Source of the DNA: Pyrococcus sp. NA2 | GTDB lineage: Archaea; Methanobacteriota_B; Thermococci; Thermococcales; Thermococcaceae | Direction of reading: 5' to 3' | NCBI RefSeq assembly: GCF_000211475.1 | Contig: NC_015474.1 | Span: forward strand, 1,240,001 to 1,304,000 | DNA: 64,000 bases | Shown: piece after piece, positions 36,902 to 44,375 of the stretch | Layout: each line of letters begins with the position of its first letter | Position numbering within the stretch: the stretch's first letter is position 1 | Translations under genes and position numbers: made by a program | Notes under the pieces: model-generated | What the model was told of the DNA's origin: nothing | Database searches by the model: none | Seen by the model: only the letters and a program-made list of their open reading frames with translations

Positions 36902-37054
36902 GATATTCATAGTTTTTTCTTTCTCTGTATCCCTTTTCTTGACAATATACTGAGCAAACCAGCGATAGTTACCCCCAAGAATGTTCTTTCTCATCAGGTC
37001 TTTTCCTTTGGTGAGTTTCACTATTGAGGAGAGAGCGACACTTATGGTTCTCAT
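36902..37054 (-). pseudogene. Possible int(N)-like integrase fragment reading into the tRNA
   Basis: A minus-strand open frame starts at 37054 with a basic segment (about 48 residues, including LGGNYRWFAQYIVKKR) and runs into the antisense of the tRNA 3' half, giving the usual antisense peptide GGDLNPGPAA. In SSV-type integration the integrase gene is split and its N-terminal fragment lies against the tRNA in just this way. No catalytic Arg/His/Tyr is in this piece, so identity is inferred from position. Confidence 0.35.
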
Positions 37055-37509
37055 CGAGACCTCTTGTGTGTTACTTCCTTCTAGGTTTACTATTTATGAA
37101 AGTAATATTTGTGGCAGATCTAAGTTTAGTTCAACACATTTTTCCCTTATTATGATGTAAAATCGGATATACAATCAAGGACAATGAAGAGCTTTTGAGT
37201 TCGAAAGTGCTTTCGAGAGTAGAGAAACAATGGCAATAATTGGAAAGGGAATAGATAGGCGATCACTTGAACATTGAGAGGGCTAATCAAAATCTTCGCT
37301 AACCTTATCGATGCCTTTCGTGAACACATATCTCGAATTTCACAACTTTCATTTTATACTTCACTCTTTCTAAACTTCATTAATAGTAATTTTGCTTTGT
37401 ATTGCAATTCTTTTTAGTATTATTGCTTCGTAAAATTTTGTTGAATTATCAACTCAAGAATAAAACTTATTTTATGAAGATTCTGAAGTTATAATAGTGG
37501 TGATTGTCG
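37055..37509. other. Intergenic stretch without an intact gene
   Basis: AT-rich region between the tRNA/integrase-like fragment and the first paralogue. Short open fragments (for example one with IKIFANLIDAFREHISRI near 37287-37400) look like broken coding sequence but cannot be assigned. A possible promoter for the downstream gene lies near 37465-37480. Confidence 0.4.
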
Positions 37510-38958
37510 ATGAATCATGAGTTTATAAAAAGAGAAATAAAAAATATCCTCCAGTTTTATGGATTTACTGCGAGGGAGGAAGCTCCTGCAATGATCCATG
37601 ACAAAAGCGGTGTAGGCAGGGTTGACGTTGTCGGTTACAAAGATGGTGTCTCAATTGGTGTTGAAGTTGTGGAGAGTGGAGACGTTGCTAGGGACGCCAA
37701 AAAGCTTGCAGTGAACAATTATACTTACAAATACATTGTAGTTCTTGAGCACTCGAAGAAGGTAGGCGAGATCATCGTTGATGGGCAGAAAATCAAAGTC
37801 CTCGATCCAGAATCTTTCGAGCACGAGCTGAGGAGGGACTTGGGAATCCCACCCACGCACCCGTATTATTCCTTTACGAAAATTCCTGAGGTCTATAAGC
37901 CTTTGAGGAGCGGTAAGCTAGAGGAGTTGTTGGAAGAGCTTGAAGAGAGTGGTCTTGAGAACTTCGCCGACGATGTCATAAAATATCTTGCAATAATATA
38001 TATCCCAGGGCGCTTGCCTGTCAAGGTTAGCTATCCTGCCACTAAATCGATAGGGCAGGAGTATAAGTCTGTGAATGTTCCACCACAAATCCTCTCAATT
38101 CTCACAAAGTTCAATCTCGTGGATACATATGGAGAAGGATCAGGGTATTACAGGAAGTGGTTTGCATATCCAACTAAGAAGGGTGAGGAAATTGCACATG
38201 AAATCATATTGCGTCGCATTGAGGAGAACAGGCACATTCTTGGAGACATGATTCACCAGCACGGAGAAAAAATCTGGATTGTTTTGCAGGGTTCAGTGGA
38301 TTATGTGGCTGGCTGGATTGGGGCAAGATATCCAATAGAAAGTATTAAACCTCCAATAGGGGATCTTAGGCAATCCAAACATGAGGAGGATATTGTTGAC
38401 ATTGCTGAACATAGTAGGTTGCCGGGGTGGGGGATACCCGGAATCCTTCCACAACAAGTTAGATATGTTCCAGACCTTATTGCACTGTTCTGCAACTTCT
38501 TGGCCAGAAGTGCACTAAGAGACTTTGCCCTGCAGTTCTTTGGAGAACTTGAACACCTAGGCTTGGCAGTCCAAGAGTATAGTTATACCTCGGCGGGGGA
38601 GGCTTTTGAACTTGACTACTTTGCTCCCAAGGAGATTGTAGATTTCTTCCTTGCCAGAACAAAGCCACCAGCAAACCTCAGCTATTACGCCCAGCGCTTC
38701 GGTGCCTACTACGTGCTGATTGAAGTGGGTCAAATTGTGCACCCACCAACTGCTAGGCAGAAATATGAGAAGTTGATGAGAACTCTTGAACTGCCAGAGG
38801 AGATCGTTGCAGAAGTTCTTAGTGATATGAATAAGAGGGGGATAACTTCAAAGCTAATAACTAAGAAGGACAAGGCGCCGTTTATAATCCTTGATGAAAA
38901 GAGCTTCAGGGAGTACTTGAAGTTTGGCCTCTCCACAATCGTTAACTACTTCCGCTGA
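37510..38958 (+). CDS. Unrecognised protein with PD-(D/E)XK-like N-terminus, paralogue A
   Basis: A 482-residue protein of a family I do not recognise. The N-terminal region has GVGRVDVVG (Asp39) then GVEVVESGD (Glu52) and RDAKKL, resembling the PD-(D/E)XK fold with an altered ExK motif (Lys replaced by Val). A winged-helix-like part (about residues 175-235) follows, then a helical C-terminal half rich in aromatics and ending with KAPFIILDEKSFREYLKFGLS. ATG 37510 has GGTGAT six bases upstream. A close relative lies at 41951-43429 on the opposite strand and a broken third copy at 40040-40175. Function is unknown; nucleic-acid cleavage or binding is a guess. Confidence 0.75.
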   Translation: MNHEFIKREIKNILQFYGFTAREEAPAMIHDKSGVGRVDVVGYKDGVSIGVEVVESGDVARDAKKLAVNNYTYKYIVVLEHSKKVGEIIVDGQKIKVLDPESFEHELRRDLGIPPTHPYYSFTKIPEVYKPLRSGKLEELLEELEESGLENFADDVIKYLAIIYIPGRLPVKVSYPATKSIGQEYKSVNVPPQILSILTKFNLVDTYGEGSGYYRKWFAYPTKKGEEIAHEIILRRIEENRHILGDMIHQHGEKIWIVLQGSVDYVAGWIGARYPIESIKPPIGDLRQSKHEEDIVDIAEHSRLPGWGIPGILPQQVRYVPDLIALFCNFLARSALRDFALQFFGELEHLGLAVQEYSYTSAGEAFELDYFAPKEIVDFFLARTKPPANLSYYAQRFGAYYVLIEVGQIVHPPTARQKYEKLMRTLELPEEIVAEVLSDMNKRGITSKLITKKDKAPFIILDEKSFREYLKFGLSTIVNYFR

Positions 38959-39140
38959 ATTTCTTCTTGTTTTTAATTTTTTCTTTTCTCGGTATGTCCA
39001 ATTAAAGGAGAATAATAAAAATAAGCTTAAAGGACAAAGGTTGAAAAGGTCACCGAACAACCATTCACCTTATATTATAACTTCATATAACAATCGAGGT
39101 AACCTTCTCTTCCAAGAAGTTATTGGGGTAACTCAATAAT
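38959..39140. other. Intergenic stretch with no recognised feature
   Basis: AT-rich DNA after paralogue A with a T-rich run (38960-38990) that could terminate its transcript. I see no gene in it. Confidence 0.4.
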
Positions 39141-39330
39141 ATTATGCTTCAGCAGTCTCAGACCTAAGAAAATTGCCACAAGGAACAGCAGTCTATACTC
39201 CTTCGACTTGTCCTTGCTGATATGTTCGTAAAGTTCTCTCACGTATTTTTCCGTATAGAAGTGTATCAATCCCTGTTCTATGCAAAGGGGTACTTTTCCT
39301 CTTCCTTGTTAGTCTCATAAAAGGAAACAT
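39141..39330 (-). pseudogene. Broken gene fragment of unknown family
   Basis: A minus-strand frame of about 60 codons without a start encodes CIEQGLIHFYTEKYVRELYE and ends LLFLVAIFLGLRLLKHNII before a stop. Just upstream another frame continues with MFPFMRLTRKRK, consistent with one frameshift near 39295. It looks like the tail of a degraded gene. I cannot name it. The stretch from 39331 to 39590 holds only short scraps. Confidence 0.4.
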
Positions 39331-39590
39331 AAAGAGATGTTCATAAAGCCAATGCAAGCTACCAACATGCTTTATATAATCACCTTCAGGTTTTCGATTG
39401 TGATGGAGGATAGCATTCTCAGACCAGTCATGACAACTTCTGCATATACGTTTGCCATGTTTGTGGCTGGAAAGGGATAATTGTCAGTCAAATTTCTCTT
39501 TGTGCAAAGATTCATATTTCTGAGTTGATAATAAGGCGATCCTAGAAGCTTCCAAGTTGCAGATCCAAGTTTAAATACTTGTCGGTTTAC

Positions 39591-39714
39591 TAAATTTTTT
39601 ATGAAGTGATGTTTTTTATGATTAAATTCCATTTCTTTACGCGACTGGTTTGGTTTCAGAGGAACACATTGAAATAAATAATATAATAAAGCTGGCATCA
39701 AGGAATATCCTCAT
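39591..39714 (-). pseudogene. Truncated vapC toxin remnant (PIN start only)
   Basis: At 39714 a minus-strand ATG begins MRIFLDASFII, the characteristic start of a Thermococcales VapC PIN-domain toxin including its first catalytic Asp. It overlaps the end of the vapB frame as in intact vapBC operons. After about 11 residues the resemblance ends and stops follow, so the toxin is lost. Confidence 0.5.
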
Positions 39715-39966
39715 CGAACTCATCCTCCAAGTCTACATCTCTTAGATCACCAAGCTTTGCCTGAATCCCAACCCCTTCATCTTTTTTCTCCTTTCTTTTA
39801 GTTTTTCCATTAATGTTTTAACGTCGATTGGAGCTTTGATCACTAGCCCTTCATCCGTTGGTTCAACTATTACTTCGCCCCCCTCTTTAATTCCATACGC
39901 TTCCCTGAAAATCTTTGGAATGACTATCTGTCCCTTAGGCCCTACCTTTAGTCTAATACTAACCAT
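39698..39966 (-). pseudogene. Frameshifted vapB antitoxin (SpoVT-AbrB type)
   Basis: The first 65 or so codons encode a swapped-hairpin AbrB domain (MVSIRLKVGPKGQIVIPKIF) and a linker. The frame then stops after KGLGFRQSLVI, at 39742. In the next frame the expected VapB tail continues as QAKLGDLRDVDLEDEFDED up to a stop at 39698, just overlapping the vapC remnant start. A one-base change near 39765 explains this. The DNA-binding half may still be made. AGTAAAACTACTAGTA-type half-sites lie upstream. Confidence 0.65.
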
Positions 39967-40039
39967 GATTATCCCTGTGTTATACTAGTAGTTTTACTAT
40001 TTGAAATTTTTTAATGAACTTCTCTAATGACTTATCGCC

Positions 40040-40175
40040 CTAAGTTTTTTCTTTCCTCCCCCTAATCCATGGCATATAAGCATCCAATCTCATGAAGTAT
40101 CTTTTCTTTCAGCACAATGTTAACCAGGAAATTCGATGCCAGGAAAAAGTATTTTGTGATGGTGATTCTTTCAGT
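40040..40175 (-). pseudogene. Relic third copy of the paralogue A/B family
   Basis: The minus strand encodes ITKYFFLASNFLVNIVLKE, matching LFLMFSNFLTNTVLKEDA in paralogue B, and after a frameshift RYFMRLDAYMPW, matching RFFKRLETYGLA. Nothing else of the family remains on either side. This is the remnant of a third member. Confidence 0.6.
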
Positions 40176-40208
40176 ATCCCTTACTAAGCCTTGAGATGTT
40201 TATCACCC

Positions 40209-40255
40209 TTTTCTACGGTAGAAAAGTTTATAAGGTGGGCTCTTCTACTGTATAA
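40209..40255 (+). promoter_or_regulatory. Promoter with two palindromic operators before a bicistron
   Basis: TTTTCTAC-G-GTAGAAAA (40209-40225) is a perfect palindrome just upstream of the TATA box TTTATAAGG (40227-40235). A second, one-mismatch copy TTCTAC-T-GTATAA (40243-40255) covers the expected transcript start. Sites flanking the TATA box on both sides are typical of tight autorepression such as in toxin-antitoxin operons. Confidence 0.7.
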
Positions 40256-40266
40256 TGGTGGGGATA

Positions 40267-40467
40267 ATGCTCAAGGTTAAGATTCACAGGCAGGTCAAGA
40301 GGCAGAGGAAGAGGGGTAAAGTCTATAACATCGAGCAGAGGGTTATCTACATTCCTTCGAAGGCCGAACTTCCGGAAGAAGTTTACATACTTAGTCCACA
40401 AGAACTTCAAGAGCTAGTTGAACTAATTCCAGAGGAGAAAAGGCCAGACTGGCTGGTGGTGGAATGA
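40267..40467 (+). CDS. Small basic protein, putative antitoxin or regulator
   Basis: A 66-residue protein with a strongly basic start (MLKVKIHRQVKRQRKRGKVYN), a beta-like RVIYIPSKAELPEEVYIL and an acidic C-terminus. No family is recognised. ATG 40267 has GGTGGGG just upstream; the frame opens at 40255. Its stop overlaps the start of the next gene by 4 bp. The layout (small DNA-binding-like protein first, autoregulatory operators, coupled second gene) suggests an antitoxin or repressor, but this is inference. Confidence 0.6.
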   Translation: MLKVKIHRQVKRQRKRGKVYNIEQRVIYIPSKAELPEEVYILSPQELQELVELIPEEKRPDWLVVE

Positions 40468-41015
40468 AACGCTTCAAGAATCTCATCGTTGTAATAGATA
40501 GGAGCATGGAACACAAAAGCAAAAAAGGCTTTACAGTGCTCGCCCTAATTGGAGTTTGGGACTCAGAGATAGGCTCTCTTAAGCGGATAGTATTCAAGGA
40601 ACTCAATCTTAAGCATGCCAAGAAGTATGGGAGTTCCAAGAGAGTTAAAATGGACATGTTAAAAGCAGCACTTAAAGGAGAACGTACGGATTTAATAAGC
40701 CATATTTACTTCGTCGGAATCTACAGGATTCCTGTGACCGGAAGAATCCGTGAAAAGGATCTTCCAAATCGCTTTTATGAGGACTTTAAAAAATTGTACC
40801 CTGACTGTAAATTTGTGCTAGGAGACAAAGATATAATATCAATTCTTAAAAAATACTTTCCAGACTTGAGGATCATAGAAGAAAAAGAAAGTAGGATCAC
40901 TATCCGCCAGTATAAACATCTAATGATCCTCGCCGACAATATAGCATACTTTGCAAGAATTGCTTACCTCGAGAATGACTTTGAGTTCTTAGAACTCCTT
41001 AGAAGAGGACCATAA
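40464..41015 (+). CDS. DUF3800-like RNase H-fold protein, putative toxin or nuclease
   Basis: A 183-residue protein whose pattern recalls DUF3800-type RNase H folds: an N-terminal strand with Asp12 (LIVVIDRS), FVLGDKD with Asp121 and ILADNIAYFAR with Asp158 on a C-terminal helix. These three acidic residues could form a metal site. The family name is tentative. It is translationally coupled to the 66-residue protein (ATGA overlap), under the twin operators, and its end is followed directly by a strong stem and T-tract. Confidence 0.6.
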   Translation: MKRFKNLIVVIDRSMEHKSKKGFTVLALIGVWDSEIGSLKRIVFKELNLKHAKKYGSSKRVKMDMLKAALKGERTDLISHIYFVGIYRIPVTGRIREKDLPNRFYEDFKKLYPDCKFVLGDKDIISILKKYFPDLRIIEEKESRITIRQYKHLMILADNIAYFARIAYLENDFEFLELLRRGP

Positions 41016-41016
41016 A

Positions 41017-41099
41017 GGCGTCCCTTTTCATATTCATCGGGTACGGTCGCTCATCGCCCGCACCCTCTCGGGACGCCTCATTTTTAAATTTTCATTTTT
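41017..41099 (+). terminator. Long stem with inner hairpin and T-tract (terminator or structured RNA)
   Basis: GGCGTCCC (41017-41024) pairs perfectly with GGGACGCC (41070-41077). Inside, GGGTACGG (41039-41046) and its partner CCGCACCC (41058-41065) make a second stem; on the minus strand this stem has a G-U pair in place of an A-C mismatch. Two T-rich runs follow on the plus strand (41081-41099). It begins 2 bp after the stop of the 183-residue gene. It may end that transcript, or be a structured RNA expressed from either strand. Confidence 0.6.
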
Positions 41100-41565
41100 G
41101 ATATATAAACATTGCTGTCATGATTCTACCTAAAGCCCAACTTTGTCCATTTAAATTTCTCTTTGAAAAACTTCACCTCATTCTTAAGGAGGAAGAAGGT
41201 CAGTAGTTCCTCCCCCTTAAGGGCAAGGGTTCCAATGGGGGTTTTATGAGCTTTATTAGGTTCAGCCCGAGGGTCCGGTCTTAAGCAATTACTCCTACCG
41301 ATCAAAGCCAACTCAGGTTATCGCCTCTCACGAGTTTCAAACCGCCTTTAGACGGTCTCGAGAGGACACTTAACAGCAAGGCGGGGAACACACAAACCCT
41401 TGTCTCATCGGGTTGTTTTCGAGTAGCAAAGGCCTCATTACACTCCAAAGTCTTAGATTACCAATTACTGCATCTTACCCCAAAGGGCAAGGCTTCCACC
41501 CGCAGAGGAGGTAAAATCTTTTTCCTCAATTGTTTCGGTCTTTTGAAGTCGCCGCGGATCTATAA
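41100..41565 (-). pseudogene. GC-rich structured stretch, possibly an IS200/IS605 TnpB tail
   Basis: This part is much richer in G and C than its surroundings but has no intact gene. On the minus strand short frames (for example LNLIKLIKPPLEPLPLRGRNY near 41200-41260 and LPPLRVEALPFG near 41490) recall the low-complexity C-terminal tails of TnpB proteins, whose 3' ends overlap the guide RNA. A hairpin with arms about CCTCTCaCGAG (41324-41334) and CTCGAGAGG (41357-41365) lies between them. No Cys-rich TnpB motif remains. A structured RNA unrelated to TnpB is equally possible. Confidence 0.3.
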
Positions 41566-41950
41566 GGGCCTAAAAAGGATCTTCAAGAATCATATTAGGA
41601 AAACATAACTGAGAGTTAAGAAAGCCATAATTAGGAAAAACTGGTTCTATATTTAGTTACGTTTAAGGCTATGGAGAACCTTAAACTCGTACAAAGAGAG
41701 AATTTTGTCGAGTTGTTCAAGTGGAGGAAGTCAGGAAAACCCTCTCAATGTTTTTGAGTGAGAATACAAAAGAGAAATAAACCCAATTAACAATTTTTAT
41801 CAACTCTTTATCTTATCATTTCCCAAGACTACATTACTTTTCTAAAAGCTACACCTTTATAAGGTATTTAGTAACTTAACATGACACTATCCATTGAGTT
41901 AGTTCATTGTAGCATTTTATCAAGAACCTCGAACTAACTACTCCCCCTTC
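41566..41950. other. AT-rich intergenic stretch
   Basis: No convincing gene. A 28-codon plus-strand frame starting at 41671 (MENLKLVQRENFVELFKWRK) may be a scrap of a lost gene. Otherwise the region holds T-rich runs that could terminate the paralogue B transcript. Confidence 0.4.
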
Positions 41951-43429
41951 TCACCCCTCTTGGAATTTTTCTGCTATTGCTGTGAGACTGAACTTGATGT
42001 ACTCCTCAAACCCCTTCTTATCGAGAATGATAAACGGGGCCTTCTCTGGATCCTTTACTAGCCTCGATGTGATGCCACGCTTGTTCATCTCAGCAAGCAC
42101 TTCAGCTATCAAATTCTCGTCTAACTCCAGTGTTCGGACAAGCTTCTCATACTCCTCCCTTGCAGTTGGTGGGTGGTAGATATCTCCAACATGTAGGAGG
42201 GTATAGTATACCCCGAACTTCTGGGCATAATAAGCAAAGTTTCCTGGGCGTTTTGTCTTGTAAAGGAAGAACTTGAAAACTTCAATTGGAGCCTTGATGA
42301 CATCCCATATTGGCCTAGCACGAGAATCTCGCTCCACATCGGAGATTGCAAGGCCGTAAGTCTCCAACCTCTTGAAGAACCTAATGGCATCCTCTTTCAA
42401 CACAGTATTAGTCAGGAAGTTTGAGAACATCAGGAATAGTGGATGCTCTGGTAAGCTCATGTAATCCAAGTCGAAGTGCGAATACCTTCCTAATATTCTA
42501 ATATACCTCGCGGTCTTTAGTATTGGATCCTCTTTTTCCTTTTCAAAAGCGCTTGAATAGTCTCTAGTAATTATTTCGAGTGAGTAGTAGTCTGGAGTGT
42601 ACCACAATGAGCCATGCAGTATTATCCATAGTTTATCCCCATACTCCCTCGCAATCTCCTCGAGCTTAGACTTGTGTTCCCTAATACGTTTGAGAATAAG
42701 TTCATGGCCAACTTTCAATCCCCTCTGGGTTGGATAGGCAATTGTTTTTCTCCATTCACCACTCCCAATCCTCTCAGTATTTACGAGGTTCAGCCTCTGT
42801 AGGATTGATAGTATTTGGGGTTTTATATTTACACTCTCGTATTCATACCGAGTTGGAGGGCCAAAGGGATTATAATGAACACGAAGCTCAACAGCCAGCG
42901 CTCTCGAGATGTAGACCATTCCGAGTGCATCCAGAACCTCCTCGGTAAAGTTCTCGAGCCCATACTCTTCAAGCTCCTCGATGACCTTATTCAGCTCTTT
43001 CTCGCTTGATTCAAGAAAAACTTCTGGTGGCTTCTCAACTCTTGACTGGAAGAAGTATGGGTAGTCTGGTGGTATGCCAAGGTCCTTGCGGAGTTCATGC
43101 TCGAAGGCCCTAACGCTGTCGAGAACTTTCACTCTCTTCCCATCAACAATAATCTCATCAACTTTCTTCGAGGGGTTTAGGACGATTATATACCTGTAAT
43201 CATAGTTATTCATCGTCAGCTTCTTGGCATCCCTGGCAACGTCTCCACTGTCCACAATCTCGACACCAATCGTTATGCTCCCCTTCTTACCTACAACATC
43301 AGCACGGCCAACGCCACCTTCAGGTTTTATCCCATAAACCTCTGCCCTTGCACTAAAACCATAGAAACGAAGCACCTCTACAACTTCTTTCTTCTTAATC
43401 TCATGCTCATTATTCTTGGTATCCTCCAT
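41951..43429 (-). CDS. Unrecognised protein with PD-(D/E)XK-like N-terminus, paralogue B
   Basis: A 492-residue relative of the protein at 37510, pointing toward it. It shares GGVGRADVVG, GVEIVDSGDVARDAKKL, VNIKPQILSIL, PPTAREEYEKL and AEVLAEMNKRGITSRL in the same order. The catalytic-like Asp and Glu are conserved and the ExK Lys is again replaced by Val, so both copies share the altered motif. ATG 43429 is chosen, with GGTGGTG just upstream; GTG codons up to 43441 are in frame. Function unknown. The intervening DNA contains a broken third copy. Confidence 0.75.
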   Translation of the reverse strand: MEDTKNNEHEIKKKEVVEVLRFYGFSARAEVYGIKPEGGVGRADVVGKKGSITIGVEIVDSGDVARDAKKLTMNNYDYRYIIVLNPSKKVDEIIVDGKRVKVLDSVRAFEHELRKDLGIPPDYPYFFQSRVEKPPEVFLESSEKELNKVIEELEEYGLENFTEEVLDALGMVYISRALAVELRVHYNPFGPPTRYEYESVNIKPQILSILQRLNLVNTERIGSGEWRKTIAYPTQRGLKVGHELILKRIREHKSKLEEIAREYGDKLWIILHGSLWYTPDYYSLEIITRDYSSAFEKEKEDPILKTARYIRILGRYSHFDLDYMSLPEHPLFLMFSNFLTNTVLKEDAIRFFKRLETYGLAISDVERDSRARPIWDVIKAPIEVFKFFLYKTKRPGNFAYYAQKFGVYYTLLHVGDIYHPPTAREEYEKLVRTLELDENLIAEVLAEMNKRGITSRLVKDPEKAPFIILDKKGFEEYIKFSLTAIAEKFQEG

Positions 43430-43657
43430 CCGCACCACCACTCAAGTTATTACTTTAAGGCAATATAATAGTTTTCGGAGAAAATCCAATAAGAAAATGT
43501 TATCAAATATGGGTAATAATGAACAAAAATGGACATAACACTCTTTGGGAGTCATTTTTGTGCAAAAAGTTCATTTGAAAAAACTTTCCTAAGGATATGC
43601 TAAACCGTCACGGAGTTAATTAACTGATAATGCCTTTACAAAGAATCTAGTTTTGGA

Positions 43658-44347
43658 TTAGTTCTTTCTTAATTTTCTTAAGAAGTTAGCAGGTGGAAAC
43701 TCTATTCCCCTAAGTTTATATCCGAGTTTCAATGTACTTAGTATGACTAGACATTCTACTTCATATTTAGAAGGTTGTACATCATCTAATTTGATTGCTT
43801 TTCCATATGCAACCCCTTCTATCAGCTTTCTTATAGCCCTGTATAGAAGTTTTTTTGGAGGAGTTTCTAGGTAACAGAGATATCCAATATATAAGTCTCC
43901 ATATTTAGCTCTCCAGTACAATCCTTCAAATGCTCTATTATATTTCCTTTTTCTAATAGCCTCCCAGTTTGCATATTTTTCTAGGTCATCTGGAACTCTG
44001 AAAAAGGCCATTAGATACTCATTTGCTGTTGCAACAAAATCGATAGTGTAGCCCTCTTTTTTAGCGAGGAGAGCATAAGTGTAAACTTGTCCTATTGGAA
44101 ATTCATTCCAGGGAGAATAATCAATAGCCCTCTTTAGTTCGATGATTAATAGTGGCTTCCCTGCAAAAAATACTGTTATATCGGGTGTTCTTCCTCCAAC
44201 ACTCCAAGATGTTGTTACATCAATTAGGGTTTTCGCAAGTCTGTAGGATTTTTTAATATCATTTAACACTCTAACGAATTCTTCTTGGAGTTTCTTTTCA
44301 TCAACAACTATGGATGGTGGCAAGTATTGTGGATTCCTTTTTCCCAT
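43658..44347 (-). CDS. PD-(D/E)XK nuclease-like protein
   Basis: A 229-residue protein with a clear PD-(D/E)XK core: TPDITVF (Asp56), 13 residues later LLIIELKRA (Glu70-x-Lys72), then a conserved-looking Gln in GQVYTYALLAKKEG. The C-terminal half is helical and basic. ATG 44347 is chosen because GGAGGT lies 9 bases upstream; an upstream extension to 44416 would overlap the helicase gene. It follows the helicase gene by 28 bp and is surely in its operon. I infer a DNase partnered with the helicase. Confidence 0.75.
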   Translation of the reverse strand: MGKRNPQYLPPSIVVDEKKLQEEFVRVLNDIKKSYRLAKTLIDVTTSWSVGGRTPDITVFFAGKPLLIIELKRAIDYSPWNEFPIGQVYTYALLAKKEGYTIDFVATANEYLMAFFRVPDDLEKYANWEAIRKRKYNRAFEGLYWRAKYGDLYIGYLCYLETPPKKLLYRAIRKLIEGVAYGKAIKLDDVQPSKYEVECLVILSTLKLGYKLRGIEFPPANFLRKLRKN

Positions 44348-44375
44348 TTCTAAACAACCTCCCATGAAGATTGGT

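Noticed and set aside
36860-37054. The frame reading through antisense tRNA as a real 64-residue protein
   Set aside because: Its last part (GGDLNPGPAA) is just the antisense of the tRNA T arm; only the upstream part is of interest, as a possible integrase fragment.
39372-39701. A 109-residue minus-strand frame
   Set aside because: It has no plausible ribosome site or domain, runs through the decayed vapC region and has unusual composition; treated as chance.
40040-40175. Treating the third paralogue relic as a chance match
   Set aside because: Rejected because two separate blocks match in the right order on either side of a single frameshift, which is unlikely by chance.
41017-41099. H/ACA guide RNA on the minus strand
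   Set aside because: The two-tier stem and kink-like loop fit, but no ACA or ANA box follows the lower stem at the required place, so I do not call it.
41126-41311. A 61-residue minus-strand protein in the GC-rich stretch
   Set aside because: It has no family match and its neighbour frames look equally coding-like, which fits a decayed or non-coding region better.
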